From Clostridiaceae bacterium UBA4839 (lineage in GTDB: Bacteria > Bacillota > Clostridia > Clostridiales > Caloramatoraceae), in the NCBI GenBank assembly GCA_002400085.1, contig DHEX01000025.1, positions 15,820-36,985 of the forward strand: DNA of 21,166 nt. The letters are read 5' to 3'. Under the pieces are notes generated by a model. That model was not told the DNA's origin, ran no database searches, and worked only from the letters and a program-made list of their open reading frames with translations. The position numbers were made by a program, and so were the translations under genes. Positions within the stretch are counted from its first letter, which is position 1. Each line of letters starts with the position of its first letter. Positions 15,277-21,166 of the stretch are shown one piece after another.

Positions 15277-15304
15277 AATATTGAAAGCAAAGGAGGTATT
15301 TTCT

Positions 15305-16081
15305 ATGAAACAGGCAATTCTGGAGATTGAATCTCTGCGAAAATATTATGGCAGACATGAAAACCAGACAAAGGCACTGGATGGCATCTCTTTCAAGGTG
15401 CTGCCCGGTGAATTTCTTGGCATTATGGGTGCCAGCGGATCGGGAAAGTCCACACTGCTCAACTGCATTGCTACGGTCACTCGCCCCACAGATGGACACA
15501 TTTTGATGGGAGGTGTGGAGGTTGGTGCGCTAAAAGGCAGTAAGCTGGCAGATTACAGGGGGAAAGAAATCGGATACTTGTTTCAAAACTTTGAATTGTT
15601 GGACAACTTAACGGGTCAGGAGAATATTCTTTTACCCATTGGCATCCATGGAGTGACTGAAAAAGAGGGAAATAAGCGTCTGAGGGAGTTAGCGGAATAT
15701 TTCGAAATCACCGACGTAATGAATAAATTTCCCTCTCAAATGTCTGGCGGCCAAAAACAGCGTGTGGCAACAGCCCGGGCTCTTATTCTTAGTCCCCAAA
15801 TTATCCTTGCAGACGAGCCTACCGGCGCACTGGATTCTAAAAACGCTCGTATGCTGATGGAAAAGTTGGCTGGTCTTAACCGCATGCAGCAGTCCACTAT
15901 TCTAATGGTTACCCATGATTCCAACGCTGCCAGTTTCTGCAGCCGGATTCTCTTTATACAGGACGGTGTTATTTTCCATGAGTTGCGCCGAAAAGTACCG
16001 AATGAGACACAGCAGCTGTTTTATGAACGTATTCTTGCAGTCATAGCACAATTGGGGGGAGGAAGTGCAAATGTTCTTTGA
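15305..16081 (+). CDS. ABC transporter ATP-binding protein, BceA-like
   Basis: ATPase subunit of 258 residues in a membrane transporter of the peptide-antibiotic type. It shows Walker A GASGSGKST (42-50), Q-loop near YLFQNFELLD (91-100), signature MSGGQKQR (146-153), Walker B IILADEP (166-172) with the D-loop TGALDS, and the H-loop His204. This is the MacB/LolD/BceA subfamily. The start ATG at 15305 has AAAGGAGG eight bases upstream; an in-frame TTG at 15281 lies before that site and is not used. Its last 11 bases overlap the permease gene. Together with the next three genes it forms a BceAB-RS module, which detects antimicrobial peptides bound to lipid II cycle intermediates and relieves their effect. 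Codon and base use are clearly more GC-rich than in the housekeeping genes upstream. Confidence 0.93.
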   Translation: MKQAILEIESLRKYYGRHENQTKALDGISFKVLPGEFLGIMGASGSGKSTLLNCIATVTRPTDGHILMGGVEVGALKGSKLADYRGKEIGYLFQNFELLDNLTGQENILLPIGIHGVTEKEGNKRLRELAEYFEITDVMNKFPSQMSGGQKQRVATARALILSPQIILADEPTGALDSKNARMLMEKLAGLNRMQQSTILMVTHDSNAASFCSRILFIQDGVIFHELRRKVPNETQQLFYERILAVIAQLGGGSANVL

Positions 16082-18131
16082 TCTTGTACGCCGCAATAGC
16101 AAGCGGAACCGACGGGAAAATGGGCTTTTCTTTTCATCGCTTTTGGCGGCTATTGTGGCCTTTTACATTATCCTCTCGCTGCCGAATCAGGCGGTTATGG
16201 GATTTCTTAAAGAGATGGAGAGTGGTGCTGTGGATAGACTTTTGAGCCTAATCCCAGCCTTCTATGCGGTAACATTGTTCATGCTCTTTTTTCTCATTTA
16301 TTTTGCAAGCAGATACCAACTGGAGCGCCGAAGCCATGAGTTGGGAATGTACTTGATGATGGGCATGCGCCGTTCCAAATTGTTTTTTATGCTTCTGGCA
16401 GAAGATTTGTGGAGCAGCCTTGTATCAATTTTTGTCGGCATCCCGGTGGCGGTACTGTTTTCGGAGGTTATCAGCCTTGTTACAGCGCGGGTGGTGGGCA
16501 TTGGTATTTTGGGACAGCAGTCCACCTTTTCTCTCTCAGCTGTTCTTTGGACGATGGCGGGTTTTTTGCTTATTAAACTAGCTGCGTTTCTTCTGCTCAG
16601 CGGAAAATTTGCTTCCACAGAGATTGGTACTTTGCTTTCCGCGACCCCAGAAGGAGCAAAGAAGCAGCGACCAGCGATGCTTTATCGAATTGCATTGGTC
16701 ATCGGTGCATTGCTTTTGGTGACAGCATATATACTGGCAATCAGTGGTGAAGCGTGGTATTCGCTGGCTGCTATGGGAATGACTTTGTCAATGGGCATTG
16801 CTGGAACTTTGTTGCTGTTTTTCGGTTTGCGAACGGTGCTGGACACTTTGGCAAAACGTCAAACGGGCAAATCCGGGTTGGGCGTGTTCACGTTCCGACA
16901 GCTGCAGGAGAATGTAATTGGTCAACCGATTTCCCTGGCTGTCAGCTCTCTTTTAATTCTGGGGGCGCTGTGCTGCTTTGGCTATGGTGTTTCTATGACA
17001 CTGTATTATGGTAGTGATGACACCCACACGTTGGATTATACTTTTCAAGATGCAGAGAATCCTCTGGTGATTCCTGAAAAACTGAAAAATTTAGGATTGG
17101 ATGACTGCTTTGAATCCCTTTTTGATATGCGCATTGGTCATATTCTTAGTGAAGATGATAATGAAGGAGAAATGCTTGGTATGAATGAGGTGCTGGCGCT
17201 GATAGAGCAGGAACCGGATTCTTCCGTGAAGTCTGATCTTTTGGGCGAGTACAATAATCTTAACAATCCTTACATCATTTCCCTTTCGGGATATAATCAG
17301 CTTTTGGCTGCGGCAGGCGAGCCGCCAATCATGCTAAACAACAATCAGGCGGCCATTTATGGCTATGCTGCCTTTACAAATAGAGAAAAAGCAGAACTAA
17401 TAAACCGTGTGCTCTCGCAGAAGCCGGAAGTAGTAGTCAATGGCGAACGCTTACAGCTATCAGGCACCTTACAGACCAGAAATCCTGTAACTGATCGATC
17501 TATTACGCTTTACTTTGCCCTAATCGTTCCGGATGAGACCTTTGACCGATTGGCAGATAAATCGTATACCCATTATTGGAATGCAATATTATCTCACCAG
17601 TTCGTGCAGGAAAACAGCGGGCTAATGCAGGCCATTCAACAGGTAAATCAAAAGCTAGATACAACAGGTATCCACTATGAAAGCTATCTGCAGAGTATGG
17701 GACGTCAGCTTTTTTATCAGGTATCTTCCAGCTATCTCACGCTGTACCTTGCGGTTATTTTCCTTATCATAGCCAATACAGTCATTGGAATACAATTCTT
17801 AACACAGCAGCGCAAGACCGGACGACGTTACCAAACACTGGTGCGGCTTGGCAGCCATTATGAGGCACTCTGCCTTTCCGCAAAACACCAAATCCAGTGG
17901 TTGTTTGCTTTACCTGCGGTGGTTGCAGCAGTAGGAAGCCTGTTCGGCGTTCGGGCTTTATTCTCCGGATTTTTGTCGCCGGATATGGCGGAAAATATTC
18001 CAGGACTCTATCGCATCGCTTTTGTTATACTTTTTCTGCTTTGTATGGTAGAGTATGGGTATATGCTGGCCGTGACACGGGCCAGTTCAAAATATATTTT
18101 GACACAGATGGAAGCGAATCGTGAAGAATAA
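16071..18131 (+). CDS. ABC transporter permease, BceB-like (FtsX fold)
   Basis: Membrane subunit of 686 residues. The pattern is that of BceB permeases: a first helix after the basic N-terminus (about 20-42), a group of helices to about residue 320, a large extracellular domain (about 320-540) and three more helices at the C-terminus. The region after the first FtsX segment includes YFASRYQLERRSHELGMYLMMGMRRSK, the cytoplasmic loop typical of FtsX-type permeases. In this family the large domain and the transporter itself act as the sensor that passes drug flux to the histidine kinase. The ATG at 16071 lies eight bases after GGAGG; an upstream GTG at 16065 is too close to that site. It overlaps the ATPase gene by 11 bases and precedes the regulator gene by 18 bases. 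The drug is unknown. Confidence 0.92.
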   Translation: MFFDLVRRNSKRNRRENGLFFSSLLAAIVAFYIILSLPNQAVMGFLKEMESGAVDRLLSLIPAFYAVTLFMLFFLIYFASRYQLERRSHELGMYLMMGMRRSKLFFMLLAEDLWSSLVSIFVGIPVAVLFSEVISLVTARVVGIGILGQQSTFSLSAVLWTMAGFLLIKLAAFLLLSGKFASTEIGTLLSATPEGAKKQRPAMLYRIALVIGALLLVTAYILAISGEAWYSLAAMGMTLSMGIAGTLLLFFGLRTVLDTLAKRQTGKSGLGVFTFRQLQENVIGQPISLAVSSLLILGALCCFGYGVSMTLYYGSDDTHTLDYTFQDAENPLVIPEKLKNLGLDDCFESLFDMRIGHILSEDDNEGEMLGMNEVLALIEQEPDSSVKSDLLGEYNNLNNPYIISLSGYNQLLAAAGEPPIMLNNNQAAIYGYAAFTNREKAELINRVLSQKPEVVVNGERLQLSGTLQTRNPVTDRSITLYFALIVPDETFDRLADKSYTHYWNAILSHQFVQENSGLMQAIQQVNQKLDTTGIHYESYLQSMGRQLFYQVSSSYLTLYLAVIFLIIANTVIGIQFLTQQRKTGRRYQTLVRLGSHYEALCLSAKHQIQWLFALPAVVAAVGSLFGVRALFSGFLSPDMAENIPGLYRIAFVILFLLCMVEYGYMLAVTRASSKYILTQMEANREE

Positions 18132-18149
18132 AGAAAGGAGTGAGCTGCC

Positions 18150-18836
18150 ATTAAGAAAATTGTTATTGTAGAAGATGATCCATTTATGCGGGAGGAACTG
18201 TGTGAAATTTTTGAGAAGGATGGGTATCCGGTTGGTTACATTGCGGAATTTGACCATGTAGTGGATGAAATTATACAGGTGGCTCCCGGCCTTGTCTTAC
18301 TTGACATTAATCTACCCGGAATCAGCGGCTTTGATATTTGCCGGGAGCTGAAGCGTAGAACAATGTTGCCTGTCTTGGTGCTGACCTCTCGTGATCAAAT
18401 GAAAGACGAACTCCATGCGCTGCATTTGGGGGCGGACGAGTATTTGACGAAACCCTGTCGGAAAGAACGCCTGCTTGCCCGTGCCGCCAACCTGCTACGA
18501 CGATATGAGGGGCGCAGCCAGTTGCGCCCCGGTATGGACTTTTTATTAGATAGCCAGACCTATACGTTGTATATTCATGATCAATCCATGGTGCTTCCAC
18601 AGAATCAGGGCAGATTACTGGAGGTTTTTTTAGCTCATCCTGATGAGCTTGTAACAAAGGAAACACTTTGTATGGCACTATGGGGAACAACAGAGTATAT
18701 TGATGAAAATGCTTTGCAGGTGAATTTGAGCCGGTTGAAAAAGACAATGAAAGAACTGGCAATGGCACAGCAGATCGAGACGGTGCGCGGTCTCGGCTAC
18801 CGGCTGATAGCCAAGGAGAAGAAAGATGAAACATAA
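18150..18836 (+). CDS. Response regulator, OmpR/PhoB family, BceR-like, with ATT start
   Basis: Two-component regulator of 228 residues when read from ATT at 18150. This start restores the receiver strand KKIVIVEDDPFM with the metal-binding acidic pair (Asp9, Asp10), places the phospho-acceptor Asp52 in LVLLDINLPG at its usual position, and puts ATT nine bases after AAGGAG. TLTSRD and YLTKPCR (switch Thr and Lys) follow, then the winged-helix domain (about 125-220) ending in RGLGYRL. The frame is closed by TGA at 18141, and no ATG, GTG or TTG occurs before the ATG at 18186, which would remove the first strand and the acidic residues. So either ATT is a true rare start, or an original ATG has mutated or been misread. 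It overlaps the kinase gene by 11 bases. It should activate the module promoter. Confidence 0.85.
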   Translation: MKKIVIVEDDPFMREELCEIFEKDGYPVGYIAEFDHVVDEIIQVAPGLVLLDINLPGISGFDICRELKRRTMLPVLVLTSRDQMKDELHALHLGADEYLTKPCRKERLLARAANLLRRYEGRSQLRPGMDFLLDSQTYTLYIHDQSMVLPQNQGRLLEVFLAHPDELVTKETLCMALWGTTEYIDENALQVNLSRLKKTMKELAMAQQIETVRGLGYRLIAKEKKDET

Positions 18837-19848
18837 TTTTCTACACGTCTTAAAAAAATATGTAGTCTGGTTATTGCTCTTAATAGGAGTCGATCTTCTA
18901 TACGCTTTGGCGCTGTGGCTTTCAGAAAGCGAAGTGTTTCTACGACTTTGGCCTGTGCTTGCGCTCAGCTCGCTGTTGATATTTTTAATGGCACTATTCT
19001 TTGCCTGGCGTATGGACAGACAACGAGAAGCAGCTTTTCAGGAGTTTCTCAATCATCCAGATGAAATGACTGAAGCCCAAATGCTGCATCTTGTCAGCCG
19101 GCAGGATGGTGAGCTTGTTCGGCACGTTGGAACTTTGCTTCGGGAAAACGAGCAGGCTAAGCGAGATTTGATTACACAAATGAATGACTATGAGGAATAT
19201 GTGGAATCTTGGGCACACGAGATTAAAACGCCGCTTTCTCTTTTGACCTTTCTTTTGGACAATCACAAAGATGAGTTGTCACCTGTTGTCTATCAACGAC
19301 TCGACTATGCACGCTTGCAAATGCAGGGACTGGTTGAGCAAATGCTCTACTATGCAAGACTCAAGGGCAAGCAAAAGGATTACCTATTTGAATCGCTGTC
19401 CCTTACAAAATGCTGTGAGGAAGCGTTGGAGAATTTTCAACCTTTGCTCAAGGAAAAAGGCTTTCAAATCATAAAAGTATTGCCACCGCTTTTTGTTTTC
19501 TCTGACTACCGGGGGCTACTGTTTATCATAAACCAAATACTCAGTAATGCCATTAAATATACGAGGAGCACAGGAATACCGGAGCTGCATCTAACGGCAG
19601 CACAAAATGAGCAAGGGGTTATTCTTTGCATCCGGGACAATGGGATTGGCGTGCAGCCGTGGGACTTACCATTTTTGTTTGAAAAGGGCTTTACCGGTGA
19701 TACCGGTAAAGACAGAAAAAAAGCAACTGGCATGGGGCTGTATCTCGCAAATGAAATGGCAAAGGATTTGAAGATTGAATTGGATATCCGTTCGAAGCCG
19801 CAAAAGGGCACTGAAATAATTATTCTTTTTCCGATTATCGATGCGTAG
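18826..19848 (+). CDS. Sensor histidine kinase, intramembrane-sensing BceS-like
   Basis: Membrane kinase of 340 residues with two transmembrane helices (about 12-31 and 41-60) joined by a loop of only ten or so residues, so it has no extracellular sensor domain and must take its signal from the BceAB transporter. The dimerisation/phospho-acceptor motif is SWAHEIKTPLSLL (His131), followed by the N box QILSNAIKYT (Asn241), G1 motif IRDNGIGV (Asp271), F box FLFEKGFTG and G2 motif TGMGLYLANEMA. It starts inside the end of the regulator gene (11-base overlap) and ends the module. It should phosphorylate Asp52 of the neighbouring regulator. Base composition matches the rest of the module rather than the surrounding genes. 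Confidence 0.94.
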   Translation: MKHNFLHVLKKYVVWLLLLIGVDLLYALALWLSESEVFLRLWPVLALSSLLIFLMALFFAWRMDRQREAAFQEFLNHPDEMTEAQMLHLVSRQDGELVRHVGTLLRENEQAKRDLITQMNDYEEYVESWAHEIKTPLSLLTFLLDNHKDELSPVVYQRLDYARLQMQGLVEQMLYYARLKGKQKDYLFESLSLTKCCEEALENFQPLLKEKGFQIIKVLPPLFVFSDYRGLLFIINQILSNAIKYTRSTGIPELHLTAAQNEQGVILCIRDNGIGVQPWDLPFLFEKGFTGDTGKDRKKATGMGLYLANEMAKDLKIELDIRSKPQKGTEIIILFPIIDA

Positions 19849-20213
19849 AGCAAAGTATAAGATTAACAACTCCGCCTTGCCCAAAACTATATCTCGAAAC
19901 ACCAAGAGATATTTTACGGTATTGAAAAATACGATATTGGGCATTGTTCGACTTGGTATACACATAAGGGTAGATGACAATAAAATGTAAAAATGGTTTA
20001 TTATCCGTGATAGAAAGACATGCATCTAAATTGAGCAAATGGCACAATAAAGCTATCTAAATTATACAGGTAGCTTTTTTTATGCCTTTATCTATAATTC
20101 AATGCTAATCAATTTAAATTGTTTTCAAGGGAGGAATTTATAAATTTTTATAGAATAGATATACTAAATATGAAATTGTTGAGGTGAAATAATGTTACCA
20201 ATGAGGTGAAACA
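19849..20213. other. Intergenic region after the Bce-type module
   Basis: Mostly non-coding. A 49-codon frame starts at ATG 19841, overlapping the kinase stop codon, and ends at TAA 19990; its product would be small and very basic (MRRAKYKINNSALPKTISRN and on), but there is no ribosome-binding site and I recognise no relatives. A clear terminator lies at 20049-20081. The last part is AT-rich leader sequence of the acetyltransferase gene. No tRNA-end duplication that could mark the far edge of an integrated island is seen. Confidence 0.4.
20049..20081 (+). terminator. Rho-independent terminator after the kinase gene
   Basis: AAAGCTATCT (20049-20058) pairs with AGGTAGCTTT (20068-20077) through one G-T wobble around a 9-nt loop and runs directly into a T tract (20075-20081). 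It is about 200 bases beyond the kinase stop codon and probably ends the Bce-type transcript. Confidence 0.82.
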
Positions 20214-20224
20214 ATGTTACCAAT
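20181..20224 (+). repeat. 22-bp tandem duplication containing ribosome-binding site and start codon
   Basis: Bases 20181-20202 are repeated at 20203-20224 with one change (GAGGTGAAAT versus GAGGTGAAAC, then AATGTTACCAAT in both). Each copy carries a GAGGTGA site and an ATG. Because 22 is not a multiple of three, the first ATG (20192) opens the five-codon frame MLPMR, whose TGA stop (20207-20209) lies in the second ribosome-binding site; the second ATG (20214) starts the acetyltransferase. Confidence 0.97.
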
Positions 20225-20732
20225 AGATTTTAATATAAATGGATATAATGTAAAAAACATAGAGAGTAATGATTTAAAAAAAGTTTTATGCTGTATAAAT
20301 AATTCAAATGATAGTGATGACTTGATAGGCGAATATGAAACTTTTACAATAGAAGATATAGAGCTTAGATATGCAGAGACTCTTATTAACTCTTTAGAAT
20401 TTTTTTGCGGGATATTTTATAATTGTGATATTGTAGGAATCATGAAGGGTAGGATTGAAACTAAGGGAATAAATGGCGAAGTTTGGTTAATATCCTATTT
20501 TCTTTTAAATCAATATCGAAAAGAAGGAATTGAATCACAAATACTAAATAAGTTTGAGACATATGCAAGAGAAAAGTTCAATATCAATAATTTTAATGTC
20601 ATAGTAATGCAAAAGAATCAAAAAGTTCAAGATTTTTGGATCGAAAATGGTTATAAAATAAAAAGAGTTACAAGAGGTAATATATGTAATGATAAGATGG
20701 AAATATCAATATATGAAAAAAGTATAAAATAA
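20214..20732 (+). CDS. GNAT family N-acetyltransferase
   Basis: Predicted cytoplasmic acetyl-CoA-dependent acetyltransferase of 172 residues. The core of the fold is visible: the central strands FFCGIFYNCDIVGIMKGRIE (63-82) and GEVWLISYFLLN (88-99), the acetyl-CoA loop YRKEGIESQILNKFETYARE (101-120), then NFNVIVMQKNQKVQDFWIENGYK (126-148), the usual end of motif B. In the pyrophosphate-binding loop the R-x-x-G-x-G/A pattern reads RKEGIE, so the last small residue is replaced by Glu, which may weaken or alter cofactor binding. The preferred start is the second ATG of the tandem duplication, since only that one is in frame. The gene is again AT-rich like the host genes. The acetyl acceptor is unknown. 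Confidence 0.85.
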   Translation: MLPIDFNINGYNVKNIESNDLKKVLCCINNSNDSDDLIGEYETFTIEDIELRYAETLINSLEFFCGIFYNCDIVGIMKGRIETKGINGEVWLISYFLLNQYRKEGIESQILNKFETYAREKFNINNFNVIVMQKNQKVQDFWIENGYKIKRVTRGNICNDKMEISIYEKSIK

Positions 20733-20775
20733 TCTAAGCTGTCAAATATATATAAAATTTGTATTAAATTATTAC

Positions 20776-20805
20776 TTGATTTTTTTTGCCCATTTTATCT
20801 ATAAT
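20776..20805 (+). promoter_or_regulatory. Promoter of the riboswitch-controlled gene
   Basis: TTGATT (20776-20781), an 18-bp spacer and TATAAT (20800-20805) lie just upstream of the riboswitch, with a predicted transcript start near 20812. Confidence 0.7.
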
Positions 20806-20823
20806 ATATAGTGAAAGTATAAA

Positions 20824-20938
20824 GATGCCGAATCCTTTTTAGGTACGGAGGAACCGTCTTGGGGTGAATTTGACATTCGTTCAGTAGGGATTCCTTCTCC
20901 CGAACCCGTCAGCTAACTTCGGAGGCAGGAAGGGGACA
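20824..20938 (+). promoter_or_regulatory. c-di-AMP riboswitch (ydaO/yuaA motif)
   Basis: The conserved blocks of the ydaO aptamer appear in order: GCCGAATCC (20827-20835), GGTACGGAGGAACC (20842-20855), TTGGGGTGAAT (20859-20869), GGGATTCCTTCTCCCGAACC (20887-20906), GTCAGCTAACTTCGGAGGC (20908-20926) and GGAAGGGG (20928-20935). TGCC (20826-20829) can pair with GGCA (20924-20927) to close the structure. In this class, binding of cyclic di-AMP normally turns expression off, and target genes are often cell-wall hydrolases or potassium and osmolyte transport genes. No separate terminator hairpin is seen between aptamer and gene; the ribosome-binding site forms the 3' edge, so control of translation is possible. 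Confidence 0.95.
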
Positions 20939-20942
20939 TAAT

Positions 20943-21166
20943 ATGAAAAAAACACTAAAATTATCACTTATTGCTGGTTGCGCTTTTGCGCTATGCTTAA
21001 CACTTCACACTGGAAGTGTAAATTCACAGCCAAAGACTGTTAGAGGCAGCAGTACTAAAGCACCTGAGAAGGTCGTATATAAGAAACCTGCAACAGTAAA
21101 TAAAACTGCACAGCAAACTGCTGCATCGCCAGAAAAAAAAAGCTGCTGCTGTAAAACCAAATACTT
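20943..21166 (+). CDS. Secreted protein under c-di-AMP control, partial, possible frameshift
   Basis: The 5' part (74 codons) of a gene cut by the window end. It starts with a signal peptide, MKKTLKLSLIAGCAFALCLT, with a likely cleavage near residues 24-29, followed by a low-complexity Lys/Ala/Thr-rich linker (KAPEKVVYKKPATVNKTAQQ) of the kind that precedes SH3, LysM or NlpC/P60 domains in clostridial wall hydrolases. The ATG lies seven bases after the AGGAAGGGG site at the edge of the riboswitch. At 21133-21141 is a run of nine A; as written the frame continues SCCCKTKY, but with eight A it would read AAAVKPNT, which suits the linker much better. The catalytic domain is outside the window, so the enzyme class is only a guess from riboswitch and leader. 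Confidence 0.72.
   Translation, partial: MKKTLKLSLIAGCAFALCLTLHTGSVNSQPKTVRGSSTKAPEKVVYKKPATVNKTAQQTAASPEKKSCCCKTKY

Noticed and set aside
15025..15300. Integrase gene or attachment site beside tRNA-Leu(GAG)
   Set aside because: No integrase frame is present, and no copy of the tRNA 3' end was found near the far side of the GC-rich block.
16298..16618. 106-codon minus-strand frame opposite the permease gene
   Set aside because: It lies inside a clearly coding FtsX-type region, has no ribosome-binding site, and its composition is that of an antisense shadow.
18322..18834. 170-codon minus-strand frame opposite the response regulator
   Set aside because: It is a by-product of GC-richer codon use in the real gene; the plus-strand frame has full domain motifs, and the antisense product resembles nothing known to me.
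18186..18836. Response regulator starting at ATG 18186
   Set aside because: It would lack the first strand and both acidic metal-binding residues and has no ribosome-binding site at the right distance; the ATT start at 18150 fits the family far better.

Overview
The window looks like chromosomal DNA of a low-GC, Gram-positive, spore-former-type Firmicute, most likely Clostridium in the broad sense. The reasons are AT-rich codon use, strong purine Shine-Dalgarno sites, frequent TTG/GTG starts, sigma-A type promoters with 17-bp spacers, and clostridial versions of AroC, PolA and CoaE. No phage, transposon or CRISPR array is visible.

Layout. Positions 1-8300 hold small independent units: an alpha/beta hydrolase of the BAAT/acyl-CoA thioester hydrolase type; convergent to it a patatin-like phospholipase; a pyridoxamine/pyridoxal kinase; divergently a TetR regulator with a MATE efflux pump, behind a promoter carrying two tandem palindromes (probable autoregulation); a small secreted protein of unknown function; a DUF3267 membrane zincin; a tRNA-Leu(CAA); and a small membrane protein. 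Positions 8433-11084 hold aroC, an ECF sigma factor that starts inside the aroC stop codon, and a single-pass membrane protein with six 15-residue repeats that is probably the cognate anti-sigma factor. Positions 11106-14867 hold the housekeeping operon polA-coaE-lytic transglycosylase, followed by tRNA-Leu(GAG) and a strong terminator.

Positions 15305-19848 are clearly richer in G+C than their surroundings and encode a complete BceAB-RS type module (ATPase, large-loop permease, response regulator, intramembrane-sensing kinase). Such modules sense and resist peptide antibiotics that act on the cell wall. The block sits just downstream of the tRNA-Leu and is probably acquired. Its response regulator has no ATG/GTG/TTG at the expected place: the only full-length start in frame is ATT.

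Positions 20181-21166 hold a GNAT acetyltransferase whose ribosome-binding site and start codon are tandemly duplicated, then a c-di-AMP (ydaO/yuaA) riboswitch placed directly upstream of a secreted protein that runs off the window and may be frameshifted at a run of nine A.

Most genes belong to known families. The points most worth a second look are the ATT start of the response regulator, the duplicated initiation site of the acetyltransferase, the aroC-coupled sigma/repeat-protein pair, the paired TetR operators, and the poly-A frame break. I see no convincing wholly new system.
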